The notes beneath the pieces were generated by a model. It was not told the DNA's origin. It saw only the letters and a list, made by a program, of their open reading frames with translations, and did no database searches. DNA of 64,000 nucleotides from Rhodobacteraceae bacterium HLUCCA08 (GTDB lineage Bacteria > Pseudomonadota > Alphaproteobacteria > Rhodobacterales > Rhodobacteraceae): the NCBI GenBank assembly GCA_001314655.1, contig LJSF01000017.1:1-64000 (forward strand), written 5' to 3'. Positions 32,018 to 40,991 of the stretch are shown here, piece after piece. The translations under genes were made by a program, and so were the position numbers. How positions within the stretch are numbered: the first letter of the stretch is position 1; each line of letters opens with the position of its first letter.

Positions 32018-32994
32018 CCCGGATCAGCCTCACCCTACCTGCCGCCTGTCTCGCACTCGGCCTCGCTGCGGGCTGCACCAGCCCCAGGCAGGCAAGCTTC
32101 GCCTATGACGAGGCGGTGCCCCCGCTGCCCTCGCCGCCGGTCACCGCCACCGATGACACGCCCCGCCCGCTGCACATCCCGCCTGCCTGGACCCCCGCGC
32201 GGGGTGGCGAGGCCGCGCCCACGCCCGCCGCCCAGGTCATCGCCGCCAATGCCGCCGCACGGGTTGAGCCCCGGCGCGAGGGGTATTTCAACGCGATCCA
32301 GATCTATCCCTGGTCCGAGGGCGCGCTCTATCAGGTCTATGCCGCCCCGGGACAGATCACGACGATTTCGCTGGAACCCGGCGAGCGGCTGGCGGGCACC
32401 GGCCCCATCGCCGCGGGCGACACCGCACGCTGGATCATCGGCGACACCGAAAGCGGCGCGGGGCGCGCAGCCCGCGTGCAGGTGCTGGTCAAGCCCACGC
32501 GGCCCGACATCCGCACAAATCTCGTCATCTCGACCGACCGGCGCAGTTATCTGATCGAGCTCATCGCCAGCGAGGAAACCTGGATGCCCGCCGTCGCCTG
32601 GGCCTATCCGCGATCCCCCCAGACCACCCGCATCGCGCCCGCCGCCCCGGTGATCCCGCCGCCCGCCGCGCGCAACCACCGCTACGGGCTGCAGGGCGGC
32701 AGCCCGCCCTGGCGGCCTGTGTCCGTGTTCGACGATGGACGCCGGGTCTATGTCGTCTTCCCGCCCGGGATCGCCCAAGGCGAGATGCCGCCGCTCTTCG
32801 TCCTCGGCCCCGATGGCGCGCCCGAGATCGTCAACAGCCGCGTCCATGGCAATGTGCTGATCGTCGACCGGCTCTTCGGGGCGGCCGAATTGCGCCTCGG
32901 GCGCGGCCCCCGGCAGGAGGTCTTGCGCATCCTGCGTCTTGCGCCGGAGGCCCCGCCGGCCCGGGCCTTCACCGCATCGGAGGATCGGTCATGA
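32014..32994 (+). CDS. trbG: Conjugal transfer lipoprotein TrbG (VirB9 family)
   Basis: 326 aa. Its signal peptide ends in a lipobox LAAGC (Cys at ~21), so it is outer-membrane anchored. It continues with the VirB9 beta domain (GYFNAIQIYPWSEGALYQVY, ITTISLEPGE) and a C-terminal RRVYVVFP domain. It forms the outer-membrane core with TrbI. Overlaps both neighbours by 4 bases. Confidence 0.95.
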   Translation: MTRISLTLPAACLALGLAAGCTSPRQASFAYDEAVPPLPSPPVTATDDTPRPLHIPPAWTPARGGEAAPTPAAQVIAANAAARVEPRREGYFNAIQIYPWSEGALYQVYAAPGQITTISLEPGERLAGTGPIAAGDTARWIIGDTESGAGRAARVQVLVKPTRPDIRTNLVISTDRRSYLIELIASEETWMPAVAWAYPRSPQTTRIAPAAPVIPPPAARNHRYGLQGGSPPWRPVSVFDDGRRVYVVFPPGIAQGEMPPLFVLGPDGAPEIVNSRVHGNVLIVDRLFGAAELRLGRGPRQEVLRILRLAPEAPPARAFTASEDRS

Positions 32995-34121
32995 CCGAGA
33001 CCGATGCCCCTAGTGACACCGCCTCCGCCATGCGCCTGCGGGCCGATCCGCCGCGCGTGACCCGCCTGTCGCGCAAGGTCATCGCCGGGCTGGGCGTGGC
33101 CGCCGGCCTTGGCATCGGCGGCGCGCTGATCTACGCCCTGCAGGCCCCCGACCGCACTGGCGCACCGGCCGAGCTGATCAGCACCGACCGCCGCCAGCCC
33201 GCCGACGGGCTGCGCGGCCTGCCCACGAGCTATGATGCCATCCCGCGCCTCGGCCCCCCTTTGCCGGGTGATCTGGGCGGTCCCATCCTCGATGCGCAGC
33301 GCCGGGGCCTGCCAGTCGCGCCCCCGCCGCTGACCCCGCCCGCCATGGACCCCGAAGAACAGGCGCGCCTGGCCGAGCTCGAGGCCGCGCGGATGAGCGG
33401 GCTTTTCTTCCAGACCCGCGCCGCACCTGCCGTGTCGGGGATGATGCCCCCCGGCCTGACCGGCCCGGCACCCACGCCGGAAACCGACCCGCGCCGCGCC
33501 TTCCTGAATGCCGCCGCCGACCGCCGGACCGTCGCGCCCGACCGTGTCGAGGCCCCGGCCTCGCCCTGGCTCCTGCAGGCGGGATCGGTAATCCCCGCCG
33601 CGCTGATCACCGGCATCCGCTCGGACCTGCCGGGCCAGATCTCCGCGCAGGTCACCCAGAACGTCTATGACAGTCCGACCGGCAGCCTGCTTTTGATACC
33701 CCAGGGCACGCGGCTCATCGGCGAATACGACGCGGGCGTGACCTTCGGTCAGCGCCGGGTGCTGCTGGTCTGGAACCGGCTCATCTTCCCCGATGGCCGC
33801 TCGCTCGTGCTCGAGCGCCAGCCCGGCGCAGATACGGCCGGCTATGCCGGGCTCGAGGACCGCGTCGATCATCACTGGGCAGCTGTCCTGCGCGCCGCGG
33901 GCCTCTCCACGCTGCTCGCCATCGGCGCGGAACTGGCGGTGGACGAGGAAGACCGCCTCGCCCGCGCCATCCGCGACGGCGCCGTGGGCACGATCACCGA
34001 GGCCGGGCAACGTATCGTCGAGCGCGAGCTCGAGGTGCCGCCGATCCTGACCATCCGCCCGGGCTTCCCGGTGCGCGTGCTCGTCACCCGCGATCTGGTG
34101 ATCGCCCCGCAGGGAGGCTGA
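32991..34121 (+). CDS. trbI: Conjugal transfer protein TrbI (VirB10 family)
   Basis: 376 aa. One membrane helix near residue 30-48, a proline-rich periplasmic linker, then the VirB10 beta-barrel domain (VIPAALITGIRSDLPGQISA, IPQGTRLIGEYD, AGYAGLEDRVDHHW). It spans the envelope and senses ATP-driven signals from TraG and TrbB. Confidence 0.95.
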   Translation: MTETDAPSDTASAMRLRADPPRVTRLSRKVIAGLGVAAGLGIGGALIYALQAPDRTGAPAELISTDRRQPADGLRGLPTSYDAIPRLGPPLPGDLGGPILDAQRRGLPVAPPPLTPPAMDPEEQARLAELEAARMSGLFFQTRAAPAVSGMMPPGLTGPAPTPETDPRRAFLNAAADRRTVAPDRVEAPASPWLLQAGSVIPAALITGIRSDLPGQISAQVTQNVYDSPTGSLLLIPQGTRLIGEYDAGVTFGQRRVLLVWNRLIFPDGRSLVLERQPGADTAGYAGLEDRVDHHWAAVLRAAGLSTLLAIGAELAVDEEDRLARAIRDGAVGTITEAGQRIVERELEVPPILTIRPGFPVRVLVTRDLVIAPQGG

Positions 34122-34122
34122 G

Positions 34123-34347
34123 ATGGCCAAGCTGAAACTCGGCCCCCTGGCCGACGACAAGCCGGTGAAACTCACCGTGGACCTGCCCGCGGCCCTTCAC
34201 CGTGACCTGATCGCCTATGGCGAAATCCTCGGCTGCGACGCGGGGCAGCCGCCGATCCCGCCCGCGCGGCTGATCGTGCCCATGCTGGAGCGGTTCATCG
34301 CCACGGATCGAGGGTTCGCGAAAGCGCGGCGGGGTGGGAGTAAGTGA
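34123..34347 (+). CDS. DUF2274 domain protein of the trb operon
   Basis: 74 aa, one base after trbI. The start MAKLKLGPLADDKPVKLTVDLPA is typical of DUF2274. It looks ribbon-helix-helix-like (strand KLTVDLPAAL then helices) and is probably a small DNA-binding regulator. Last gene of the trb set in related elements. Confidence 0.88.
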   Translation: MAKLKLGPLADDKPVKLTVDLPAALHRDLIAYGEILGCDAGQPPIPPARLIVPMLERFIATDRGFAKARRGGSK

Positions 34348-34578
34348 CGATAGCGCACTGCGTAGGCCGGCGGCAGGCAGGGGGGCGGGCAGGATCTGGC
34401 CGGCGTTCAGAAAGGCTGTCCTCGAACAGTTGTCTGAGGCTCAATACAGGCCGGTCTGCCAGCAGGACCTGCGCGGGCACGACCGCCGCGCCCTGCGGGC
34501 TGCCCTTGCCCCCATAGAGGCGGAGCTGGACTTGTGCTATGCTTCGCCCGCCGCATCGCCCCGACGGGTCCGCCCTGG

Positions 34579-35490
34579 CTAGCCGCAGATCACCTTGCGC
34601 AGGGAGACAACGAGCCGGTTGCGTGCGGCTGGATCGAGCTTGTCGAGGTTGATCTGCCGCCACCGGACGGCAGGAAGCTCGGCAGCATGGGGAGCGCTGA
34701 GAAGGTTCCAGTCCGGCCTGCCTGCCTCGAACCCGAGCAGGAAGTCCTTGTGCGCCTGGGGCATGTCCCGAACCAGCGAGCGCACTAGTTCTTCCCGCGT
34801 GCTTTCCAGCTCGGCGAGCGTGATGGGCGTTTCGGTCATGCCGTCGAAATTGTCAGTGAACGTCGCCCTGATATCCTTGAACCGGCAGGACAGGACTTCC
34901 GCCATCGGTCGGTCATGGCTGATGAGGTAGACGAGAAAGGCCTCGCGAAGCTCGGGCGTCAGACCTTCGTTTGCGAGGAGGTCGCGGACATCAAACAGGT
35001 CGCGCGGGTGTTGCCGGTCCAGCGCCGCAACCAGCTTCCCGGCATAGAGATCGGCGAAAGACACGAGGCGGATTTCAGCGAAGCCGTATTGATCCTCGAC
35101 GGCAGGGCTGACGGAGCGGAGGGCGGGCTCCTGCACGACGCCACGCAGGACAGGCGAGACCTCGATCTTGACCTGCGTGCGCTCGGTGCGCACCGCAAGT
35201 CGCAGGACTGCCCCCTCGCGCACAGTCTGGCCGATGATCGCAGCGGGCAGCGCGGCCATGATCCGCGTCTCGATCCGCTTCATGGCGGTATCGATATCGG
35301 CCAGGGCCTCGCTGCGGCCATTGACCGGCAGATATACGAGGTCGATGTCGACCGACAGCCGTGGCAGATCCCGCACAAACAGGTTGATCGCGGTGCCGCC
35401 CTTGAGGGCGAAGCAGGGCTCTTCTGCGACCAAGGGCAGAAGCCGCATGAGGAGGCGAACCTGTTGCCGGTATTGCTCACTGCTCGGCAT
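34579..35490 (-). CDS. abiEii: AbiEii-type nucleotidyltransferase toxin
   Basis: 303 aa. The nucleotidyltransferase signature is present as FALKGGTAIN (glycine loop) then RLSVDIDLVYL (two catalytic Asp); later RDLFDVRDL is the conserved C-terminal block. Type IV abortive-infection toxins of this family transfer nucleotides to tRNA. ATG 35490 follows GGGAG by 6 bases and overlaps the abiEi stop by 14 bases. Between trb and this gene is a 230-base gap without a convincing gene. Confidence 0.92.
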   Translation of the reverse strand: MPSSEQYRQQVRLLMRLLPLVAEEPCFALKGGTAINLFVRDLPRLSVDIDLVYLPVNGRSEALADIDTAMKRIETRIMAALPAAIIGQTVREGAVLRLAVRTERTQVKIEVSPVLRGVVQEPALRSVSPAVEDQYGFAEIRLVSFADLYAGKLVAALDRQHPRDLFDVRDLLANEGLTPELREAFLVYLISHDRPMAEVLSCRFKDIRATFTDNFDGMTETPITLAELESTREELVRSLVRDMPQAHKDFLLGFEAGRPDWNLLSAPHAAELPAVRWRQINLDKLDPAARNRLVVSLRKVICG

Positions 35491-36343
35491 CAAGGTCTCC
35501 CGGAACGGTGATATGATAAACGGGGTCAAGGCGTCCGCCCCTGACCAGCATCCTCTTGCCGCTGCCGAGGTCGAACGCGTCGGGATCGAGCTGCTTGCGC
35601 CATGCATGGCGGTGGCGGTCGGCGAAGAAGAAGAAGAGCCGTTTCACCTTGATGCTCTTGCAGTCACGGAGAAGCTTCTGCATCCGCCCGGGTCTGAAGT
35701 TCACCGCGCCCTGCATGATCATGTCTGCGTGGTGGAACGAGGCCTTGCCGGGGAGTTCGTCCAGAAACTCCAGATAGGCGCGCTCCGGCGATGACAGGGT
35801 CAGGGGCCATTCCCACTGCCCCCATGACAATTCCTCGAGACTGCCGCCGGTCAGCTTGCTGTGGTCCCGTGCCGTGTCCTTCCGGACATCGTAGGCAAGG
35901 CTTCCAAGCCCGAAGGCGATCGGGTCCTCGGCAAACAGCGTGTCGCTGTTGTGCACCACGAAGTGTTGCGGGAGGTCGAGCTTGTTCAGCCAGCCGGGCG
36001 GCTTGACGCGGCCATAGAGATGAACCGTCTTGAGGTCCGGGGTCCGATAGTGGGTGAAGCCGTGAAGGTCGAGCGCTGTCATGCCGCCGACGATCAGGGG
36101 GTACTCAAGAAGGAGCTGGAGGGAGAGGACCACCTGCTGCCACCTGAGCGGCGCGTCCGTCATCTGGCCCTTGGGGCGGCGGTAGACCCCCCTTGCTGGC
36201 TGCTCCAGCCAACCGCTTGAGACATAGCGATTTCTGAGCGATGGTTGGAAACCGTTCTTCTCCATCCATCCGGAATCGACGATCAACCCTTGCGGCAAGG
36301 CCATCTGCAGATGGTTTAGCTTGGAACCTTTTTCTTCACTCAT
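35477..36343 (-). CDS. abiEi: AbiEi-type antitoxin and autorepressor
   Basis: 288 aa. A winged-helix N-terminus (SGWLEQPARGVYRRPKG) precedes a C-terminal AbiEi antitoxin domain (IVGGMTALDLHGFTHY, PERAYLEFLDELP). It protects against AbiEii and represses the operon. ATG 36343 has no Shine-Dalgarno; with the -10 ending 8 bases upstream, the message may be nearly leaderless. Confidence 0.9.
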   Translation of the reverse strand: MSEEKGSKLNHLQMALPQGLIVDSGWMEKNGFQPSLRNRYVSSGWLEQPARGVYRRPKGQMTDAPLRWQQVVLSLQLLLEYPLIVGGMTALDLHGFTHYRTPDLKTVHLYGRVKPPGWLNKLDLPQHFVVHNSDTLFAEDPIAFGLGSLAYDVRKDTARDHSKLTGGSLEELSWGQWEWPLTLSSPERAYLEFLDELPGKASFHHADMIMQGAVNFRPGRMQKLLRDCKSIKVKRLFFFFADRHRHAWRKQLDPDAFDLGSGKRMLVRGGRLDPVYHITVPGDLDAEQ

Positions 36344-36350
36344 GGTGGAG

Positions 36351-36385
36351 ATAATGGCACAACCTCAAACCGACTTGCAAGTTTG
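36351..36385 (-). promoter_or_regulatory. AbiE promoter and operator palindrome
   Basis: On the minus strand TTGCAA (-35, 36375-36380) and CATTAT (-10, 36351-36356) are 18 bases apart. The -35 lies inside the perfect palindrome ACTTGCAAGT (36373-36382), which is enclosed by CAAAC (36366-36370) and GTTTG (36381-36385). AbiEi proteins bind inverted repeats of this kind. Confidence 0.6.
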
Positions 36386-36390
36386 TCTTT

Positions 36391-36771
36391 ACCTCCATTT
36401 GTTCACCCAAGATGAATAATTAAGAACTATCTCAAACCCGAAGGCTGCTGCGCCCGCCAGGAGGTAGGCGCAAAATTCCACGTCAGAACAGGCTGAGCTG
36501 CGGGCGGGGCCAAGATGAGGACGGATGTCGGGGCGTCTCATCCGCCATGCATTCCAAAGCGCGGCGCCGGCAAGACTCCTATGTCAGGTGCAGAACACGA
36601 GGTTACGGGCCGAGATATTTCGCACTCCACCAGTCGCAGCTGTCGTGGCCTGCCAGTCCTCTGGAACACGGGGGGGCTTCCCGCGTTCGGGGAACCGGCA
36701 GGGCCGGACGCAGCCGATTGAAAGGATCGCCCCGATCCGGTATATGACCTAGTCATACCATGGAGGCGCGG
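36391..36771. other. Intergenic stretch with a gene remnant
   Basis: About 380 bases between the AbiE promoter and parD. No intact gene is convincing. It includes one copy (36601-36659) of a protein-coding-like fragment repeated near the integrase, and a TATATGACCTAGTCATA segment (36740-36756) with the dyad TATGAC-CTA-GTCATA just before parD, a likely ParD operator. Confidence 0.5.
36601..36659 (+). repeat. Decayed gene fragment, copy 1
   Basis: Aligns without gaps to 38457-38515; I count 46 of 59 identical bases. Translated, YGPRYFALHQSQLSWPASP against YEPRYLALKQSQESSPASP. Many differences are silent, so the fragments come from related coding genes that diverged under selection before decaying. 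Confidence 0.6.
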
Positions 36772-37041
36772 ATGACCGTCAAGACCACCCTCAGCTTCAC
36801 CGATCGCCATCACCGGTTCCTCTCGGAAAAGGTGGGGCAGGGCGTCTTCGCGACGCAGAGCGCCGCCGTCGCAGCTGCGCTGGAACAGATGATGCAGGAC
36901 GAGGAAGAGCGCAACGTGGCCCTGCAGGCCCTCGCGCAGGAAATCCGTGCCCGCATGGAAACGCCGCGCGATGCCTTCATCGACGAGGAGGCTGCCTTCG
37001 CCACCGCCCGCGCCGCGATCAGGGCAGCGCGGGGCGCGTGA
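36772..37041 (+). CDS. parD: ParD-family antitoxin
   Basis: 89 aa. Ribbon-helix-helix start (TLSFTDRHHRFLSEKVGQG) then a helical acidic tail (QDEEERNVALQ...FIDEEAAFA) that binds ParE. ATG 36772 follows GGAGG by 5 bases. The dyad TATGACCTAGTCATA about 15 bases upstream is a probable self-operator. Confidence 0.88.
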   Translation: MTVKTTLSFTDRHHRFLSEKVGQGVFATQSAAVAAALEQMMQDEEERNVALQALAQEIRARMETPRDAFIDEEAAFATARAAIRAARGA

Positions 37042-37361
37042 GCTACCGCATCCGTTTCCACCCTCTCGTCACGCGCGACCTTGACGCCATCGCGCGATGG
37101 ATTGTCGACTACGCCGGGCCGGAGATCGCGGCGCGGAAGCTGGCCGAGATCGAGGCGGCCATCGCCACCCTGCGGGACACGCCGCACAAGGGAAGCCTCC
37201 GGCCCGAGATCGCCCCCGGCCTGCGCGCCATCCCGGCCGGGCGGAAAGCCGTCGTCGCCTTCGTGGTGGACGACGAAGCTGCGGAAGTGCTGATCTATGC
37301 CGTGACTTATGGTGGCGCGGACTGGGCCATACGCACCACGCAACGACGGAAAGAAGGGTGA
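37038..37361 (+). CDS. parE: ParE-family toxin (RelE/ParE superfamily)
   Basis: 107 aa. Family fold [42 protein letters not shown] and [10 protein letters not shown]. ParE toxins poison DNA gyrase. GTG 37038 overlaps the parD stop by 4 bases (GTGA). Confidence 0.88.
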   Translation: MSYRIRFHPLVTRDLDAIARWIVDYAGPEIAARKLAEIEAAIATLRDTPHKGSLRPEIAPGLRAIPAGRKAVVAFVVDDEAAEVLIYAVTYGGADWAIRTTQRRKEG

Positions 37362-37368
37362 TCGTGCC

Positions 37369-38061
37369 ATGGGCCATAGTCAGAGACAGTTGAACCGGCT
37401 TTCCGAATGCCTCATCGCGTTGCCGCCCGAGAATGACGGCATGCTGCTGAGCGAATTCGACGGGTTTGTCGCAGGCATTCTCGTCTGCCCTGAAATGATC
37501 ATGCCCAGCGAATGGCTTCCCATCGTCTGGGGCGACGAGATCGCCCCGCATTTCGCGGACATGGATCAGGCAAAAACGACGCTGGACGCTGTCATGGCCC
37601 ATTACAATCGCGTCGCGCGCGGTCTGGCGAAGACACCCACCGACTATGAGGCCGTCTATGACAAGGACCCCCTGACGGGTGATCTGATGTGGGAGCCATG
37701 GATCACGGGCTTCGAACGCGCCATGCAGCTACGCCCCGAAGCCTGGGAGGCGACCGTTGAAAGCAGCGACGAGGAGATCGCGTCAACCATTCCCATGCTC
37801 CTGGCGCTGCATGACATCGCCGAAGGCGGGTCCGAACTGGCCGAGGATGCTATCCGGGAACTCGATGCGATGGCCCCGGACATGATCCCCGATCTGGTCG
37901 CGAACCTGAATGCCTGGGTCAAGGCGCAGGGAAGGGCACAGGGCCCGGCCAATCTGCCAGATGCCCCAGCCGCGCGCGCAAAGGTCGGGCGCAACGATCC
38001 CTGTCCCTGTGGCTCGGGTCGCAAGTTCAAGAAATGCTGTGGGGCAGAGCCGATCCATTGA
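37369..38061 (+). CDS. UPF0149/YecA family protein with SEC-C metal-binding tail
   Basis: 230 aa. YecA/UPF0149 N-terminal region ([16 protein letters not shown], then a GFERAMQL block) and a C-terminal SEC-C motif [17 protein letters not shown] that binds zinc. Function unknown; SEC-C tails also occur on SecA, where they contact ribosomes. ATG 37369 lies 8 bases after parE with AAGAAGGG upstream. Copies of this family are frequent island cargo. Confidence 0.85.
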   Translation: MGHSQRQLNRLSECLIALPPENDGMLLSEFDGFVAGILVCPEMIMPSEWLPIVWGDEIAPHFADMDQAKTTLDAVMAHYNRVARGLAKTPTDYEAVYDKDPLTGDLMWEPWITGFERAMQLRPEAWEATVESSDEEIASTIPMLLALHDIAEGGSELAEDAIRELDAMAPDMIPDLVANLNAWVKAQGRAQGPANLPDAPAARAKVGRNDPCPCGSGRKFKKCCGAEPIH

Positions 38062-38204
38062 ACGAATCGATTATCGGCATGCGCGAGCCTGGTCGCGCAG
38101 GACAGCGCGGTCGCAGAGCATCCAGACGATACCGCCCGTCCGGCAAAGCCTCGATCTCATCGTCGGCGCTCTACTCGACCACGGGCGGGCAGGGCGGCCC
38201 GACG

Positions 38205-38453
38205 TTAGAACGGCCCATCGCGCGACCGCTCAGCCAGCGCGTCTCGATCATGAGGGCGGTGGGCGGCGGCATCGAGCATATGGCGGTTGATGGCATCGCT
38301 TCTCTCAAGGACATCAACCTGTTCGGCCGCGCGCCCACCGCGCCCACCGCGTCCGCCTTCGCGGCGGACGTACAGAACGAGCAGCAGGATCGCCGTGGCG
38401 GTGCGGATCACACCCAGCGCCAGGTCTTGGCGGGCAAGTAGCGCGAAGCCGAG
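38205..38453 (-). pseudogene. Fragment of a small membrane-protein gene
   Basis: An open stretch without a good start codon: in-frame TAG at 38454-38456, no ATG, a GTG at 38411. It reads a hydrophobic helix (ALGVIRTATAILLLVLYV) then charged helical sequence (DVLERSDAINRHML, RDRDALAE-like) ending DGPF. It resembles small phage-type membrane proteins with a single helix, but I cannot name it. Probably decayed. Confidence 0.3.
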
Positions 38454-38456
38454 CTA

Positions 38457-38515
38457 GGCTACGAGCCGAGGTATCTCGCGCTCAAACAATCGCAGGAGTC
38501 GTCGCCTGCGAGCCC
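38457..38515 (+). repeat. Decayed gene fragment, copy 2
   Basis: Partner of 36601-36659. The open reading continues past the repeat (RNERWLRCFRNSW) into the 3' end of the integrase gene on the other strand, so it cannot be intact. Confidence 0.6.
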
Positions 38516-38562
38516 CCGCAACGAACGGTGGCTGCGATGTTTTCGCAACTCTTGGCGCAATA

Positions 38563-39921
38563 TCAACGAACCCCTTCCTGATACTCAAGCAGCTTTGGCT
38601 TTGGCGCAGGCCGCGACTCGATCAGCATGTGCTCGATGGCTGACTTTCGCGACTCCCGGTCCAGCGTGTAGGTGTTCCGCCTGAACTCGACGCCTTCCAG
38701 TAAGGCCTTCAGATATCCGGCTACCGTGTCCGCCGCCATGATGAGCGTCGAATCGAGCGTGTGCACGTAACGGCTCGTGACCGAGCCTTTCGCGTGGCCA
38801 ATCAGAGCGGCGATCGTGATCTCCGTGAAGCCCAGATCGTTGGCGATGCTTGCAAAGCTGTGTCGCAGCACATGCGGTGTCACATCCCAGAGCGGTGTGT
38901 CGGTCAGGAGCTTCTTCCAGCTCTGAGGAAAGTTGCCGACCGCATTGTCGATGCCCTGGCCGGGAAAGACGTAGGTGCCGGTTCGTTGTGACCGCTTGCT
39001 TTCCAGGTACTCGATCACGGGAAGTCCGATTGGACGCACCGAGGCGCCTTCCTTGCTATCGATCAGCCGCAGGCAGCTCCCCTCGATATCGACCTCGCTC
39101 CATCTGAGATTGATGATCTCCCCGCGTCGGCAGCCGGTCACGGCGAGGATCCAGAGGATCTCGGCATGCAGGCGATAGTGGTCGCTCTTCTGCGCCTGTC
39201 GCAGAAGGCCGCCAAGGATCCGATATTCCGCCTCGCTGAGCCGCCGGTCGCGCACCTGGTATTTCGGTTTGCGCAAACCGTGCGTCGGGTTGTGGTCGAT
39301 CACACCGGCTTCCACCGCGTAGGAGAATATCCCGCCAAGAAGTCCCATTGTTCGGATCGCCGTTCCGCGTCCACCGCGGACGATAGCCTTGCCGCGCAGT
39401 TTCTCGGTTTTCATAACCACGCGCGTCTTGCCCGCGATGATGTCCTTCATCAGGTTGTTCATGTCCGGCTTGGTGATGTCGCGGACGCGGCGTGTGCCGA
39501 GGAGGGGGATGATGTGCCGACGGATGCGGCCCACATCGATCTCGATCGTCGAGGTTTTCTTGGGGCGGCCGCCTTTGCCCATGATCAGGCCGGCCTCCAT
39601 ATCTTCGATATACTGTTCGCAGAGCTGCTTGACCGTCAGCGCCTTGCGGTCTTCGTCACGCTCTTCGGCCGGATCGTTGCCCCGGGCAACGCGGCCGAGC
39701 AAGGCCTTCGCCTCGCGTCGTGCCGTCTCGGGCGTCCACACACGGTGAAGGCCGATCGTGTAGCGACGGGAGCGGCCCCGTGCGCGGTATTGGACGATGT
39801 AGCTGCGCTTGCCGGACGGATAAACGCGCAGCCCGAAACCTGGCAGCTCGTCATCCCAGATCGCTTGGCTTTTGGCTGCCGGTTCGACCGCTTCGACAAA
39901 TCGTTTCGTGAGCTTCGGCAT
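38563..39921 (-). CDS. int: P4-type tyrosine recombinase (element integrase)
   Basis: 452 aa. The N-terminal DUF4102-like arm-binding part ([26 protein letters not shown]) is typical of tRNA-integrating enzymes. Catalytic residues: Arg in TGCRRGEI, His-x-x-Arg in HVLRHSFAS, His in LIGHAKGS, Tyr in TSRYVHT. ATG 39921 (MPKLTKRF) follows GAGG by 9 bases; a GTG at 39963 is an alternative. It stands beside the tRNA-Arg fragment that it presumably recognises. Confidence 0.95.
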   Translation of the reverse strand: MPKLTKRFVEAVEPAAKSQAIWDDELPGFGLRVYPSGKRSYIVQYRARGRSRRYTIGLHRVWTPETARREAKALLGRVARGNDPAEERDEDRKALTVKQLCEQYIEDMEAGLIMGKGGRPKKTSTIEIDVGRIRRHIIPLLGTRRVRDITKPDMNNLMKDIIAGKTRVVMKTEKLRGKAIVRGGRGTAIRTMGLLGGIFSYAVEAGVIDHNPTHGLRKPKYQVRDRRLSEAEYRILGGLLRQAQKSDHYRLHAEILWILAVTGCRRGEIINLRWSEVDIEGSCLRLIDSKEGASVRPIGLPVIEYLESKRSQRTGTYVFPGQGIDNAVGNFPQSWKKLLTDTPLWDVTPHVLRHSFASIANDLGFTEITIAALIGHAKGSVTSRYVHTLDSTLIMAADTVAGYLKALLEGVEFRRNTYTLDRESRKSAIEHMLIESRPAPKPKLLEYQEGVR

Positions 39922-40100
39922 GCTCCTGATCCTCGCGTGCGCCCGGTTCCGAGTAAGCACCACGTAAGCACGCGGGCGGAAAACAAGGCGTATTTTCGGA
40001 TAGAGCTTTCGGAGCGGCGTGTCGAAATGTCTATATAATTCGTATGGTTATCGCGCTCTAGCGGGCTCTATCGCATGTTTAGGAAAGACCATTAGACCCG

Positions 40101-40145
40101 CTCCGAAGGCAGAGGCCAGAGGTTCGAATCCTCTTGGGTCCGCCA
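40101..40145 (+). other. Attachment site: 3' half of a tRNA-Arg(CCG) gene
   Basis: The sequence runs from the anticodon loop CTCCGAA through the 3' anticodon stem GGCAG, T-stem AGAGG/CCTCT around TTCGAAT (40118-40134), acceptor strand TGGGTCC, discriminator G and CCA. The 5' half that should pair (CTGCC and GGACCCA) is absent upstream, where element DNA continues. This is the expected attR left when an element integrates in the 3' part of a tRNA gene; the intact gene should be at the other end. Confidence 0.85.
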
Positions 40146-40202
40146 TTCCTCCTTCATCGTGTCGTGTCGTGTCGGGCGTGCCGGGTCGGGTGTCCGACTA
40201 CG

Positions 40203-40227
40203 AAAAAGCCCGCTCGGTCGAGCGGGC
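40203..40227 (-). terminator. Intrinsic terminator of the DUF882 gene
   Basis: On the minus strand GCCCGCTC-GACC-GAGCGGGC is followed by TTTTT. It begins about 45 bases after the stop codon of the DUF882 gene. Confidence 0.88.
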
Positions 40228-40271
40228 CCTGGTCGGTTGCGCGTGCGGTCTGCGGCGTTGACCGCGGCGGG

Positions 40272-40841
40272 TCAGCTGCCCCAGGCGCGCACCGGGCCGC
40301 AATCCATGTGCACGAAGTTGGAGCCGGAATAGCGCCCCACGCCGCCGCCCTGGCAGGACTGGGCCGCGCGGGCCATCTGGCTGACCGAGCGCGACGACAG
40401 CCGCAGATCGGCGGCCTGGCCGCGCAGGTGCAGCGAATTGCGCGCGACGCCCGAGGAATTGGCCCGCAGCATGGCGTTGGTTTCGGGGCTGCGATAGCCC
40501 GACAGCAGCATGTAGGGTTCGCTCACATCCATCAGGTTGTGGGCCGCGGCCATGATGTCGATCGTGCGGGTGTCGATCTGCAGGGTCCGGCCATTGCGCC
40601 AGTCGCGCATGAAGCGGGTGATCTCTTCGATCGCGCCGCCGATATACTGGCCCTCGATCCAGTAGATCGTGTCGATCCGTTCGCCGGTGCGCCCGGAATA
40701 CATCCGCAGTCGGCGGATGTCGCCGCCGCCGCGCAGGAAACCCGCTGCATTGGAGTAGGTCGGGGCGGCGGCGACGGCTGTTGCGGCGAACGCAGTCAGC
40801 AGGCCGCGCCGGGAAATGCCCGAAGAGCTGATTTGGGTCAT
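40272..40841 (-). CDS. DUF882 (YcbK/MepK-like) murein endopeptidase family protein, Tat-exported
   Basis: 189 aa. A twin-arginine signal (SRRGLLTAFAATAVAAA) precedes a peptidase M15-like domain with the metal-binding pattern SGYRSPETN, SLHLRGQAADLRL and FVHMDCGPVRAWG. E. coli MepK (YcbK) cleaves L,D-crosslinks in peptidoglycan. The gene is divergent from an L,D-transpeptidase, like the ycbB-ycbK pair of enterobacteria, so the two probably make and cut the same bonds. First chromosomal gene right of the element. Confidence 0.9.
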   Translation of the reverse strand: MTQISSSGISRRGLLTAFAATAVAAAPTYSNAAGFLRGGGDIRRLRMYSGRTGERIDTIYWIEGQYIGGAIEEITRFMRDWRNGRTLQIDTRTIDIMAAAHNLMDVSEPYMLLSGYRSPETNAMLRANSSGVARNSLHLRGQAADLRLSSRSVSQMARAAQSCQGGGVGRYSGSNFVHMDCGPVRAWGS

Positions 40842-40991
40842 GATGAGAGAGCCTGTCCCGTCGCTTTCTTGTACCTGTAGAGGGGCCGTTTACCGGTCCT
40901 CGCTGCCATCTCTTCCCCAGATGCAGGATTTTTATGGCACATCTCGAATCGCGACCCAACCCCGTTTCGCACATGTCCGGCGAACGCCATG

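Noticed and set aside
34348-34578. 82-codon plus-strand frame (34334-34582) after the DUF2274 gene
   Set aside because: No ribosome-binding site, no recognisable domain and a composition like antisense frames; left as empty gap.
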